Positions 23,430 through 31,808 of a stretch of DNA of 64,000 nucleotides are shown piece by piece; position 1 is the first letter of the stretch, and the number at the start of each line of letters is the position of its first letter. The notes below the pieces were generated by a model. The model made no database searches and was not told the DNA's origin. It saw only the letters and a list, made by a program, of their open reading frames with translations. Made by a program: the position numbers and the translations under genes. This DNA is from a virus. The stretch lies in IMG/VR virus record IMGVR_UViG_3300023179_000001, positions 39,922-103,921 of that record. One strand, written 5' to 3'.

Positions 23430-24332
23430 CTAAAAATCTAGATCGTCGTCATCGTCACCCAAGTCTTTGGATAAACGAGCGATTTCTTCATCCATATCCA
23501 GATCATCTTCTGTGGTTACAGGAGCCGCTTTTTTAGTAGCTGCTGCTCTGGCAGTTTCGGCTTTCGCCTTGGCAGTCACAGTTGTTGTTTTGGCCGTAGC
23601 CTTGGTTGTTGTTTTTGTCTCTTCTTCATTCCACTCGTCTGTGCTCGTGTTGTCGAACTCTTCATCGGAGTCCCCATCAACGAGTCCTAAAGCTTTCTTC
23701 ATATCGTCAACGCCCGACTTGTCGTAGTATTTTTCGATAGGCTCCATATCCTCAATCATTGCCATCGCCTTAGCTGGCACTTCGCTTTCGCTTGCTAGAG
23801 GAATGATTTGATATTCCACTGCCATGCGACCAGCTTTGGCTGGGTTTTTACCTTTGGTGAGTTTAAAATCTCGGCCTTCCTTTAGAGAAAACACGTTACC
23901 GAAATCTCCGAAGTAGCTCCACACCTGCTTATGAACCGTAGTGGGCATCATGTATGGTTGTACGCATTTTTGAGAATAGTTTAGAATATTCGCAATCGCC
24001 ACTTTCCTTGGACGGTAAGCAAAAGCAGCTTCTTTCTTACCTTCTTTCAAAAGCTCATCGTACTTTTGACAGAATGGGCAAGTGCTACCTGCTTCTCTAT
24101 CTCTTTCGCATCGCACATTGTATCCTTTGCCACTAGCCGTAGAAACAAAGTGAACTAGAATCTCATGAAAAGGCTCTTTGTCGCTTTTCATATCTAGGTT
24201 ATCAATGTGAGGTAGAATTCTGATTTTTTGATCCCCATCTTGAGGTTTGAACCAGTTGATTTTTTCGTATCCTTGTTTGGTTTGAGAAAGAACTCTGTCC
24301 TTCTTAGCCATCATTTTATCCATGAATGTCAT
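23430..24332 (-). CDS. Single-stranded DNA-binding protein, T4 gp32-like
   Basis: 300 residues. Core: KINWFKPQDGDQKIRILPH (about 24-42), VHFV, then a Cys-rich zinc site CERDREAGSTCPFCQKYDEL (about 75-94), followed by QVWSYFGDFGNVFSL; this matches gp32-type SSB architecture. A Thr/Ala/Lys-rich linker (about 235-275) leads to an acidic tip DLGDDDDDLDF, the protein-partner tail typical of SSBs. Coats ssDNA at the fork and during recombination. GGAGGAAATCTA precedes the ATG. Confidence 0.85.
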   Translation of the reverse strand: MTFMDKMMAKKDRVLSQTKQGYEKINWFKPQDGDQKIRILPHIDNLDMKSDKEPFHEILVHFVSTASGKGYNVRCERDREAGSTCPFCQKYDELLKEGKKEAAFAYRPRKVAIANILNYSQKCVQPYMMPTTVHKQVWSYFGDFGNVFSLKEGRDFKLTKGKNPAKAGRMAVEYQIIPLASESEVPAKAMAMIEDMEPIEKYYDKSGVDDMKKALGLVDGDSDEEFDNTSTDEWNEEETKTTTKATAKTTTVTAKAKAETARAAATKKAAPVTTEDDLDMDEEIARLSKDLGDDDDDLDF

Positions 24333-25120
24333 TAGATTTCCTCCAATTTAGTGAATAGTTTTTCTGACAGATCCAATGTTGTGTTAAGGCTCTCTGCAAG
24401 CTTTACAATTTGCTCTTCTGCTTGCAACAAATCATCCGAATCCAAAAGTGCTGGCAAATTATCATTTAAGTAATCCACACGAGCCTGAATTCTGCCTACC
24501 AAATCCAAATTCTTCTTCGGTGCAGATGAAGACATTTCAAAAATATCATCCGCATCTTCGATGTCGGTGTTGTCTAGGTTTGCATCGTCGTAATCAGTAT
24601 CCAATTCATCATTAGACAAATCAGCTACCAACGATTTTTCTAGCACATCGGGATGCACTCTAGAAAAGTCGTTGTCCTTTGGTTTCGCTTTGGTTTTGAT
24701 CTTTTCCACAAGCGTATGAAAGGAGAGTTTTTCATCAAGCAATTCCTTCTTCAATCGAGAAACTTCTGCTGCTGGCAATCTATCTTTCGCTGATACAATT
24801 CGGTAGCAGGACTCGTAAGCTGGTAACTTAAAAGCCTCATCCTTTTCCAATCTGTTTTCAATGGGCTCGTACCACTCCTCTACAATAAGAGAGAGTTTTA
24901 GAAGAGTTTTCTCATTGATTGTTGGATATTCTTTTTGGCACCACTCTTTAAAAGAGTCGTGACCTTCAACTTCGTAGCTTCTGCTTTCTTTGATTAGAGC
25001 CACTGCCTTAGCAAATTGCCACCAGCTACGGGCCATATTCCCATAGTGATTTCTGGCAACAACGATCAGATCCCTACCTCTTTCCTTGACGCTATTTTCT
25101 ATTTTTTCGATGACGCTCAT
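24332..25120 (-). CDS. Hypothetical replication-region protein
   Basis: 262 residues. N-terminal helical domain (about 10-130) with MARSWWQFAKAVALIKESRS and FKEWCQKEYPTINEKTLLKL, resembling DNA-associated helical domains; an acidic linker (about 175-200: DNTDIEDADD); and a C-terminal coiled coil. It shares one base with the SSB start (TAATG). It lies between SSB and the UvsY candidate, so it may be a loader or mediator, but no family is recognised. Confidence 0.5.
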   Translation of the reverse strand: MSVIEKIENSVKERGRDLIVVARNHYGNMARSWWQFAKAVALIKESRSYEVEGHDSFKEWCQKEYPTINEKTLLKLSLIVEEWYEPIENRLEKDEAFKLPAYESCYRIVSAKDRLPAAEVSRLKKELLDEKLSFHTLVEKIKTKAKPKDNDFSRVHPDVLEKSLVADLSNDELDTDYDDANLDNTDIEDADDIFEMSSSAPKKNLDLVGRIQARVDYLNDNLPALLDSDDLLQAEEQIVKLAESLNTTLDLSEKLFTKLEEI

Positions 25121-25569
25121 CTTCGCTCCTCTGTTCTTCGATTACTGCATTTTGTTTGAATCAAGTCTTTTTTCTTAGCAAGTGAATCTGCAAACACCTT
25201 TAAAACTTTTCTGTCGTGATCAAGTCTTAATAACTTATCTTTATAAAGTTTGTATTTTGGTTCGGATCTTACCAATGCCTTCATCTGATTTTCTGTGTAT
25301 GGCTTTAGCTTTGACTCACTCTGCTTGATTTCTTCTTCTCGCTGCTTAAAAAGTCTTGCTTCAAGCTCTGCTTGCCAATTCTCAAATGAAAACTTTAGCC
25401 GTTCGTAGCGATCTTCTGCCTTCTCAGAAAGAACTGCGATATATCCATAAGTGTATGCAGCATGATCTACTTCGTAATCCAAATCGTTTGTAATTTTAAG
25501 GCTCTTTTCCAGATTGATTTCTACGTTGTCTGGTAAAAGACCTTCGATTTCGACTACAAGGTTTTTCAT
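25117..25569 (-). CDS. Candidate UvsY-like recombination mediator
   Basis: 150 residues, nearly all helical: EKAEDRYERLKFSFENWQAE, then LKPYTENQMKALVRSEPKYK and RKVLKVFADSLAKKKDLIQ. Length and the E-x-x-I/M-K-x-x-V ... Y ... L ... L-x-x-F pattern resemble mediator proteins of the UvsY type in other phages, which load UvsX onto gp32-coated DNA. The same operon holds UvsX and gp32 equivalents. Assignment rests on pattern and context. Confidence 0.45.
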   Translation of the reverse strand: MKNLVVEIEGLLPDNVEINLEKSLKITNDLDYEVDHAAYTYGYIAVLSEKAEDRYERLKFSFENWQAELEARLFKQREEEIKQSESKLKPYTENQMKALVRSEPKYKLYKDKLLRLDHDRKVLKVFADSLAKKKDLIQTKCSNRRTEERR

Positions 25570-25781
25570 GTTGAATGTCTGCTAGGACAAAGGATTCTTA
25601 CTCTTGCACAAGTTAAAAGAATCTGGGCTCCATCCCATCTCACACCCACAACTACATCGTCATTGAAACAACTATTGTAGGCGTAATACCGATTGGACAT
25701 CATCGCTTCGCACATCTCGAAGCGACCACCAACATCAGGAAGCGGAAAAACCCCTAGCGAGGCCAAAATAAGTGAAAACAT
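25566..25781 (-). CDS. Small exported or membrane-linked Cys-rich protein
   Basis: 71 residues. N-terminal MFSLILASLGVFPLP looks like a short signal or anchor, followed by several Cys (FEMCEAMM, YNSCFND, LLTCARVRILC). AAGGAGAATTT precedes ATG 25781. It is the first gene after promoter element 25801-25831. Unrecognised; disulfides in the periplasm are possible. Confidence 0.5.
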   Translation of the reverse strand: MFSLILASLGVFPLPDVGGRFEMCEAMMSNRYYAYNSCFNDDVVVGVRWDGAQILLTCARVRILCPSRHST

Positions 25782-25800
25782 AAATTCTCCTTTTGTTACA

Positions 25801-25831
25801 GTTATACAAATCAGGCAGGATTTTTTAGCAA
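25801..25831 (-). promoter_or_regulatory. Repeated promoter-like element, copy 1
   Basis: On the minus strand TTGCTAAAAA, 11 nt, TTTGTATAAC, about 20 nt before a gene start with a good ribosome site. The same two decamers with the same 11-nt gap occur at 29681-29711. TTGCTA to TATAAC is 19 nt, long for sigma-70; TAAA to ATAA is 18 nt, close to FliA-type spacing. It probably drives the recombination/SSB operon. Confidence 0.6.
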
Positions 25832-25838
25832 ATTATTT

Positions 25839-28800
25839 TTATAAAAATCTAATAAGGTGAGCTTCGACTGCGTTTTGTTTTGCACGGAAATCTGATTTGA
25901 CACCCTGCACCTCTACAATCGAACCTTCTTTGAGGTTTTCGTGGTGCTTTAAATAGTTTTCAGGAAACACCGTGACATCGAGTAGCTCGTCGGAATCTTC
26001 AATAGTAAGAAACGCCATCGGCTCATTGTTTTTAGTTCTTATCACTCTTATATCTGACACCATGCCGCCAACAATCACAACATCTCTAGGGGCGTATTCT
26101 CTTAACTCTGACTCGGTTATCACCATGGGACTGAAATCTCTCACGGTCTTTATGGACTTTTCAAAAAAACCAATCGACTTGTAAAAAGCCATCATCAGTT
26201 CTGTATCTGAGATATTTCTCTTTCTTTTCTTCGGCCCTGCTTTTTTCTTGGCGTTGCTGAGATCCACAAGCGTATGCAGTAAATCCCTTCGATCACCAAA
26301 TACGTCCATAGTGCCAGACAAAATAAGAGACTCCATATTGTTGTACTTAACTTTTGCCTTGTTGACTCTTTTATAGAAATCATAAAAATCCTTGTACGGT
26401 TGACCAGCCACGATTGCTTCAGCGCATCCTTCTCCAACGCTTTTCACAGACTGAAGAGAGAAAATAACCTTATCATCTTCTACAACAAACTCTTTCTTGG
26501 ATTTGTTTATATCAGGCAAAACAAATTCAACTCCCATTCGAAGAGCAGCCCTTCTGTTTAGGAGCATTTCATCAATAGCGTTTTTGCGAATGTCCCAATC
26601 TATTTGAGCAGCCCAAAAGTGTGTCGGATGATAGACTTTAAAATACTGAGAGATATAGGCCAGAACCGAATAAGCAGCAGAATGGGATTTGTTGAAACTA
26701 TAAGAACTGGCCTTCTCCAGTTGATCCCAAAGCTTTGTAGCCTCTACTTCTGAAACTTTCTCTTTCGCTCCTTCGATGAATCTGTTTTTGAATTTAGAAA
26801 GCTTCTCTTTATCTTTTTTTCCTAAAGCACTTCTAATCACATCTGATTCGACTAGGGAGATTCCACCGATCTTGTGGATGATGGACATAAACTGCTCTTG
26901 GAATACGCAAACTCCATAAGTGGTTTTTAAAACTTCTCTCACATCGGGATGAACGTAGCTCACTTTTTCTCTGCCATGTTTTCTATCGCAGTATTGAGTG
27001 TGCCATCCGTTTTCAAGGCACCCTGGGCGAAACAGAGCGTTTGCTGCAATTAAATCATCCAATCGTGTTGGCTTAATTTGTTTGAGTAATTCTTGCATCC
27101 CCTCAGAAGCAAACTGAAACACACACTCGGTCTTTCCTGTTTGAAACATTTTCCAAATTCTTTTATCTGGATTTGCTTTTTCACGGCCCATGATTTCAGC
27201 AACGTAATTCTCTTTTGTGATTCCTTCTGGCTTTGCGTTTTCGATACAAAAACGAATCACATCGTATTCTTTGAGTCCCAGAATATCCATTTTCATGAAG
27301 CCCTGAGCAATCAGGTATTTATCCTCCGCTTGGGTTGTGACCATGCGAGTCCCATCTTCACTAGAGACTTGGGTTTTAAGTGGCGTGATGTCCCCAATCT
27401 TTTCACTACAAATCAGTACACCTGCTGGATGTACGCCCTGAGACTTAATAGAGCCGTTGATTTCTTTTACTGCGAAGTAAAAGTTTCTATTCTCTTTAAA
27501 GAGTTTTAAAAGCTTAGGATCGCTATTTGCGGCTGCCCTTGGATCTTGAGCCTCATCCTTTTCCAAATCTAGCTTTGTAGTAATGGACAATAGCTCTTGC
27601 TGGGTTCCAACCCCAAAAGCTTTTCCAAAATCAATGATAGAGGTTTTTAATCTGATTCGACCGTAGGTGCCGATTTCTGATACGCAATCTTTACCATACT
27701 TTTGGTAGATGTACTGTTTGATTTCGTTTCTTCTCTCGCTCTCAAAATCCAAATCAATATCGGGAAGCTCTCCTGATACGCAGCGATTCTCGTTTAAAAA
27801 GCGTTCAAAAATTAAATCGTATTCAATCGGATCGATCTTTACGATTCCTAAGATGTAGGAGATTAAACAGCCAGCAGCAGACCCACGACCAATCCCAGAG
27901 TAAATACCCTTACGATTAGAGAACAGAATAAGATCCCACACAATAAGAAAATAATCGTGTAAACGATACTTCGAGATAACATCGAACTCCTTTTTGAATC
28001 GCTCTATGTAAACCTCTTTCGGTGCATTTAGCTTACCAGAGTCGATCAGCTTTTTTAATGAGTGTCTGCTCAATGCCTTAAAGAACTCGAACGAAGAACT
28101 AAACTTTTTAGAGCCAGAAACGTCAAAGCTTGGCAGATACCTTTTGTTTTTGGGAAACTCAAAATTCTTGCACTTATCCACAATCTCTAAACTTCTCTCA
28201 ATCCCCTCTTTTAAGAAAGACTCTTCGATGTATTCATGGTTGTTTCTAAAAGTCTCATAGATGTCCTCACCGCTCTTAAGCCACAGGGAATCACACCCTC
28301 TATCCTTGTTGAAGGTCGCACTATCTGAAGCGATGCTAGAGTTTTTACTCAAACCCCTCCACTGCATCTCTTTTATCTTTCTCTGCAAATCTGCGTGTTC
28401 GGGAAGGATGTAATGGCAATCGTTTGTAACGATTTGCTGAAACCCTACTTCTTTTCTGAGCGTATAGAGAGATTCGTTAATCATCTTCTGAGAACAAAAC
28501 TCACCCTCTTCGGATTGATTTAAAGTTTGATGCGGTTGAAACTCCACATAAAAATCAGAACCAAAAATCTCAACCATTCTTTTGAACTGGTTGAGTAGCC
28601 CCAGTCCCTCATCGCCCCGCTTTTGTTTCCACACTTCGGTTGAGAGAATCCCGCCCTGACACGCTGAAAGGCAAATAAGACCATCTCGGTGTTTTTTAAG
28701 CCACTCCAACCCAATTCGTGGCCTGTAATAAAATCCATCTTGGTAAGACAGTTGAGAAAGACGGCAGAGGTTTTTCCAACCCTCAAAGTTTTTAGCAAAT

Positions 28801-29063
28801 AGAATTAAGTGCGAGCTTCTTCTGTTCTTTGGAGTTTTGTCTAATGGGTTTTCTGTAAAGTAAAACTCAACTCCCAGAATTGGGAGAATCCCTTTATTCT
28901 TTGCCTCTTGATAAAAGGGCAATAGATTACTCATGGTTCCATGATCAGTTAAACCTGCGGCCTTGTAGCCCTTCGTGTGATAGGCTTCAATCCATCGTTT
29001 AGGAGTGAATAGCCCATCTGCGATTGAAGCATCTGAGTGGCAGTGAAGGTGGACGAAATTCAC
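25839..29063 (-). CDS. dnaE: DNA polymerase III alpha subunit (DnaE family)
   Basis: 1074 residues, slightly shorter than bacterial DnaE. Start is GTG 29063, inside the end of the kinase gene. PHP domain: HLHCHSD (5-11) and LTDHG (38-42). Polymerase domain: GRGSAAGC (392-399), PDIDLDFE with catalytic Asp 435/437, and a later KMDILGLKEYDVI for the third Asp. Then FNKSHSAAYSVLAY, a helix-hairpin region and a C-terminal OB domain (about 1000-1060). It copies the phage genome in place of a family-B polymerase. No proofreading subunit, clamp or clamp loader is seen in the window, so host factors or genes outside are needed. Confidence 0.95.
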   Translation of the reverse strand: MNFVHLHCHSDASIADGLFTPKRWIEAYHTKGYKAAGLTDHGTMSNLLPFYQEAKNKGILPILGVEFYFTENPLDKTPKNRRSSHLILFAKNFEGWKNLCRLSQLSYQDGFYYRPRIGLEWLKKHRDGLICLSACQGGILSTEVWKQKRGDEGLGLLNQFKRMVEIFGSDFYVEFQPHQTLNQSEEGEFCSQKMINESLYTLRKEVGFQQIVTNDCHYILPEHADLQRKIKEMQWRGLSKNSSIASDSATFNKDRGCDSLWLKSGEDIYETFRNNHEYIEESFLKEGIERSLEIVDKCKNFEFPKNKRYLPSFDVSGSKKFSSSFEFFKALSRHSLKKLIDSGKLNAPKEVYIERFKKEFDVISKYRLHDYFLIVWDLILFSNRKGIYSGIGRGSAAGCLISYILGIVKIDPIEYDLIFERFLNENRCVSGELPDIDLDFESERRNEIKQYIYQKYGKDCVSEIGTYGRIRLKTSIIDFGKAFGVGTQQELLSITTKLDLEKDEAQDPRAAANSDPKLLKLFKENRNFYFAVKEINGSIKSQGVHPAGVLICSEKIGDITPLKTQVSSEDGTRMVTTQAEDKYLIAQGFMKMDILGLKEYDVIRFCIENAKPEGITKENYVAEIMGREKANPDKRIWKMFQTGKTECVFQFASEGMQELLKQIKPTRLDDLIAANALFRPGCLENGWHTQYCDRKHGREKVSYVHPDVREVLKTTYGVCVFQEQFMSIIHKIGGISLVESDVIRSALGKKDKEKLSKFKNRFIEGAKEKVSEVEATKLWDQLEKASSYSFNKSHSAAYSVLAYISQYFKVYHPTHFWAAQIDWDIRKNAIDEMLLNRRAALRMGVEFVLPDINKSKKEFVVEDDKVIFSLQSVKSVGEGCAEAIVAGQPYKDFYDFYKRVNKAKVKYNNMESLILSGTMDVFGDRRDLLHTLVDLSNAKKKAGPKKRKRNISDTELMMAFYKSIGFFEKSIKTVRDFSPMVITESELREYAPRDVVIVGGMVSDIRVIRTKNNEPMAFLTIEDSDELLDVTVFPENYLKHHENLKEGSIVEVQGVKSDFRAKQNAVEAHLIRFL

Positions 29064-29662
29064 CTGTAAAATTCCCTTCTAAAAATACTTCGTTGAGATA
29101 GGTTTGCGGCCCGAATGCTGCTTAGACCAAAATCAATTTCAGTCAATACATCTTTAAAATCCTGAGCCATAGTAGTTCTAATCAAAGGAATTCCAATCCC
29201 ATCTGTAATTTCTTGATAGATTTCTGATTGCAGATTGATTTCTTCATCTGTGATAACCACATCTGGGTTTTTGAGTTTGCTTCTATTATGGGCATTGATT
29301 TTATCAATTTCCAAAAAGATAACGCAATCGGGGAGCGGCAAACGATCTAACACATAGCTCCTAAAGAGCCTGATTAAATTGTAATCTGATTTTGAAATTC
29401 TATGAGTTTTTAAAAGATACTCTGGAAAGAAGTCCACACTATCTATTGCACTTCTAATTGTGAGCGCATTTTCAAAGACCGCTTCTTTGTGAGCAACGTG
29501 ATGCTGCTCCATGCGCTTAGTTAAAATCTCTAACTCTTTTTGCAGCGAAGTTTCTACCGATGTTGGTGCAAAGCTACAATCTTTATACCGATGGTTGGTT
29601 ATAAGATGATCTGCCACAGCCCTTTTCCCTGAGCCATCCGCTCCAATGATTGAAACCCACAT
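29060..29662 (-). CDS. Deoxynucleoside/thymidylate kinase-like P-loop protein
   Basis: 200 residues. P-loop IIGADGSGKRAV at residues 5-16: the expected Ser/Thr after GK is Arg. The rest fits nucleotide kinases: SYVLDRLPLPDCVIFLEID (about 110-128) and a lid-like part with HNRSKLKNPDVVITDEE. It likely supplies dNTP precursors, or has lost activity. AAAGGAATAATTT precedes the ATG, and promoter element 29681-29711 is directly upstream. Stop overlaps the DnaE GTG, so kinase and polymerase are translationally coupled. Confidence 0.6.
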   Translation of the reverse strand: MWVSIIGADGSGKRAVADHLITNHRYKDCSFAPTSVETSLQKELEILTKRMEQHHVAHKEAVFENALTIRSAIDSVDFFPEYLLKTHRISKSDYNLIRLFRSYVLDRLPLPDCVIFLEIDKINAHNRSKLKNPDVVITDEEINLQSEIYQEITDGIGIPLIRTTMAQDFKDVLTEIDFGLSSIRAANLSQRSIFRREFYR

Positions 29663-29680
29663 AAATTATTCCTTTATAGG

Positions 29681-29711
29681 GTTATACAAACTGGAAGCAA
29701 ATTTTTAGCAA
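29681..29711 (-). promoter_or_regulatory. Repeated promoter-like element, copy 2
   Basis: Minus strand TTGCTAAAAA, 11 nt, TTTGTATAAC, then AAAGGA and the kinase ATG. Same decamers and gap as 25801-25831, with further AT-rich similarity upstream. Probably the promoter of the kinase-polymerase operon. Confidence 0.6.
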
Positions 29712-29712
29712 T

Positions 29713-29796
29713 TTATTTTAAAGAGTAGTAAAGAAAAAGGGCATAAACCGAGATAAGTCCTAGAACTATCAGAAAATTGTCTGGATGATTCTTCAT
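29713..29796 (-). CDS. 27-aa membrane micropeptide
   Basis: MKNHPDNFLIVLGLISVYAL then FLYYSLK: a single transmembrane helix. Its ATG overlaps the TGA of the frame carrying the C5-methyltransferase C-terminus (ATGA), which suggests translational coupling to that former gene. No ordinary ribosome site. Function unknown. Confidence 0.4.
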   Translation of the reverse strand: MKNHPDNFLIVLGLISVYALFLYYSLK

Positions 29797-30103
29797 TTTA
29801 GGTTGAGCAAGATTTTAAATGCTTTTTTGGCTTGAATTGGAACCACCGCATTCCCAAGGCGTTTAATGCGCTCCACTCTAAGGGGAACCCCATTAGCCAC
29901 TCTACCCACGTTGGGTTCAACTGACCACCAGCTATTGTCGCTAGGGTCGTACTGTTCCTTTCCAGTGATAAGAGAACACCTTGAGCGTGTTTGTCCGCTT
30001 CACAGTAAGCGATGGTCTTAACCCAATCTTTGAGGGCGATTGACAATCCCCCAATACCGCTAAACAGATCCAAGCCATTCAATTTCCTATTATCATTTAC
30101 CAA
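29793..30103 (-). pseudogene. C5-cytosine DNA methyltransferase relic (deleted and frameshifted)
   Basis: One frame encodes the N-terminal SAM motif I, NGLDLFSGIGGLSIAL, and CEADKHAQGVLLS. The catalytic PCQ (IV), ENV (VI) and QxRxR (VIII) motifs are absent, so most of the gene is deleted. A second frame (-1 relative to the first) carries the family C-terminus: WWSVEPNVGRVANGVPLRVE then RIKRLGNAVVPIQAKKAF, ending at TGA 29793-29795. The best ATG (30096) is also out of frame by one base; only TTG starts exist in the motif I frame. It cannot make an active enzyme. The first frame runs on and by itself reads LNPTWVEWLMGFP. Confidence 0.75.
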
Positions 30104-30186
30104 AACTTTTTAATTAAAGTGATGCAAGCGACAACTCCAGTAATAATCATAACAGACCAGTAAACCAGTTGTGCTTTCTGCATCAT
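30097..30186 (-). CDS. 29-aa membrane micropeptide
   Basis: MMQKAQLVYWSVMIITGVVA then CITLIKKFW: one transmembrane helix with a basic end. ATG 30186 lies just after the stop of the next upstream gene; only a weak GAAG precedes it. Its TAA is directly followed by the ATG that once probably started the methyltransferase. Function unknown. Confidence 0.4.
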   Translation of the reverse strand: MMQKAQLVYWSVMIITGVVACITLIKKFW

Positions 30187-30188
30187 GT

Positions 30189-30557
30189 TCATACTTCGCC
30201 TGCCAAACGACCACTTATTATCTTGTGTTTCCAAGGAGCATCGGACATTCGGATTTTGATGTCTGGATTAACAGACTCGAAAGTTCTTTTATCTAACTCT
30301 TTCCATTCCCCATAACATACCCACTCGACTCCGAGCTTTTTAATATCTCTTACGATCTTTTTGTATCTCACAAGACAGTAGGGACAGTTCATTCTGCCCT
30401 GATGAAGAATGTTGGGTTTTTTATCCAACTTAGAATAAATCCTTGCTCCGCACAGAGGTCTTTCTTTGTTGTTCTCAACAAATCCAAAATGGAATCTTCT
30501 TCCGTTTCTTCTTCCCACGATTAAAAACAAAGTTTTAGGATCTGGTTGTAACCTCAT
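30189..30557 (-). CDS. Hypothetical protein with CPYC motif
   Basis: 122 residues. Basic, with PLCGARIY (about 34-41) and MNCPYCLVRYKKI (about 56-68), possibly a zinc site made of three Cys, then WVCYGEWKELDKR. Overlaps the upstream gene by about 23 nt. Unrecognised. Confidence 0.5.
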   Translation of the reverse strand: MRLQPDPKTLFLIVGRRNGRRFHFGFVENNKERPLCGARIYSKLDKKPNILHQGRMNCPYCLVRYKKIVRDIKKLGVEWVCYGEWKELDKRTFESVNPDIKIRMSDAPWKHKIISGRLAGEV

Positions 30558-30786
30558 TCTTCTTTTTCCTTCTGCTAGGCTTTTTGATTTGTTTGATTTC
30601 TTTTTCCTTATTACCGTAAGATTTGATGGTGAGCATCTGTTTTTTTGAATGTTTTTTTAAAACATCGCCATGAACTAAAAAGAATCTCCCACGAACCTCG
30701 GTAAGAGATTTGATCTGCAAATCGGTAAGCTCTTTTTCGTACTTAAGCCCTGATAATGGGCAAAAGCATTTGACCAGTTTTTTCAT
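30535..30786 (-). CDS. Small basic hypothetical protein
   Basis: 83 residues with N-terminal CFCPLSG and a strongly basic C-terminus (KQIKKPSRRKKKNE). Likely nucleic-acid binding by charge. It is the first gene after the terminator at 30805-30849, so a promoter must lie in the short gap before it. Unrecognised. Confidence 0.45.
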   Translation of the reverse strand: MKKLVKCFCPLSGLKYEKELTDLQIKSLTEVRGRFFLVHGDVLKKHSKKQMLTIKSYGNKEKEIKQIKKPSRRKKKNEVTTRS

Positions 30787-30804
30787 TTGTAAAAAAGAAT
30801 ACTA

Positions 30805-30849
30805 ACAAAAAGAAGGGGAAGTAAACCTGTTTTAGAGATTTACTTCCCC
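30805..30849 (-). terminator. Rho-independent terminator of the papain-like gene
   Basis: Perfect 11-bp stem GGGGAAGTAAA / TTTACTTCCCC (30815-30825 and 30839-30849) with a 13-nt loop. On the minus strand it is followed by TTCTTTTTG. It separates the protease gene from the small-gene operon downstream. Confidence 0.75.
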
Positions 30850-30953
30850 TGTATGGCATGAATAAAGCATCACTAATCTTGGGGAAAAGTGTTGTAAATA
30901 GCTTTAGGGTATTTCTAGCTACATTTTTTCAAATTTCAATAACTATTTTATTT

Positions 30954-31808
30954 TTACTCTTCTTTTTCCAAGACCGAGTAGGCAGCTTCGACACCTATCT
31001 TGTCACAACCAAAAGGCATAAGAGCGTAACCCTTATCTCCCCATTTAGCTCCCCAAGAGTTTCTCATGATCCAATTTCCTTTGTTATCCCAACCAACGAG
31101 ATTGACCATGTGATTGACCCCTTTGTAACCACAACCCTTCATCACTCCACCCTTGTAACCATCCCATCTGGAGTTGGCTCCTACCGCAACACTCAAATAC
31201 CCGTAGTGAAGAATTGCTGCTTTCATTTCTTCTACCGTAGGAGATTTGTTGGAGCTACCAAGGTTATAAAAAGAAATCGGTTTAATTGCCCTTGGTTTGC
31301 CTTCTCTTCTGCATTTCATGGTACGAGCTTCGTATGGATAATCCGATTGAAGGGCGAGCCCATATTTCGTTAAATAGGGGCCAGCGAAGTTACCTCCGTT
31401 ACACCCATACCAATCTTTATCGCAATCAACTATTTCTTGTTCGCTAAATTGCAATTCTTTTTTATCAAAGATTACACCCAACGATTCTAGATTCGCCACG
31501 GTCGAGAAACTCCAACAAGAACCGCAGGAGCCCTGATTTTTAACTGGAAGATCTACCCCGATGGCACGCCAATCAAAGCTTTCAGGGAGATTTCTAACTT
31601 GAGGAGCAGGTTTGAAAGGTGCTCCATCAACTAATCCGTGACCATTATGCGTTTTAATATAACCCGTTGCGTATTTTGTTGGGGAATTGATTGAAGTAAT
31701 ATCGATGTACTCATACTCCGTGTACTCTGCTGGGGCAGTGGATCTTCCGCACCCCAGTAGAGTTAAATGCAATACAATACTCATAGCTAAAAAAAGATAG
31801 TTCTTCAT
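30954..31808 (-). CDS. Papain-family (C1) cysteine protease lipoprotein
   Basis: 284 residues from ATG 31808, with GGAGGCAAAA in front. Lipoprotein signal MKNYLFLAMSIVLHLTLLGC (Cys 20 lipidated). Catalytic set intact: oxyanion Gln 92 and Cys 98 in VKNQGSCGSCWSFSTVANLE, His 233 in VNHMVNLVGW, Asn 250 in RNSWGAKWGDKG. Further papain hallmarks are the SEQEIVDCD and GCNGG motifs. The stretch before the catalytic domain is short (about 55 residues), so no full cathepsin propeptide. It would act at the periplasmic or outer-membrane face. It is monocistronic, with its own terminator. Confidence 0.9.
   Translation of the reverse strand: MKNYLFLAMSIVLHLTLLGCGRSTAPAEYTEYEYIDITSINSPTKYATGYIKTHNGHGLVDGAPFKPAPQVRNLPESFDWRAIGVDLPVKNQGSCGSCWSFSTVANLESLGVIFDKKELQFSEQEIVDCDKDWYGCNGGNFAGPYLTKYGLALQSDYPYEARTMKCRREGKPRAIKPISFYNLGSSNKSPTVEEMKAAILHYGYLSVAVGANSRWDGYKGGVMKGCGYKGVNHMVNLVGWDNKGNWIMRNSWGAKWGDKGYALMPFGCDKIGVEAAYSVLEKEE

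Noticed and set aside
27093-27509. Plus-strand frame of 138 codons inside dnaE
   Set aside because: Antisense shadow of conserved polymerase coding sequence.
30858-31373. Plus-strand frame of 171 codons with hydrophobic N-terminus
   Set aside because: It lies antisense to the well-supported papain-like gene and the terminator, and has no ribosome site.
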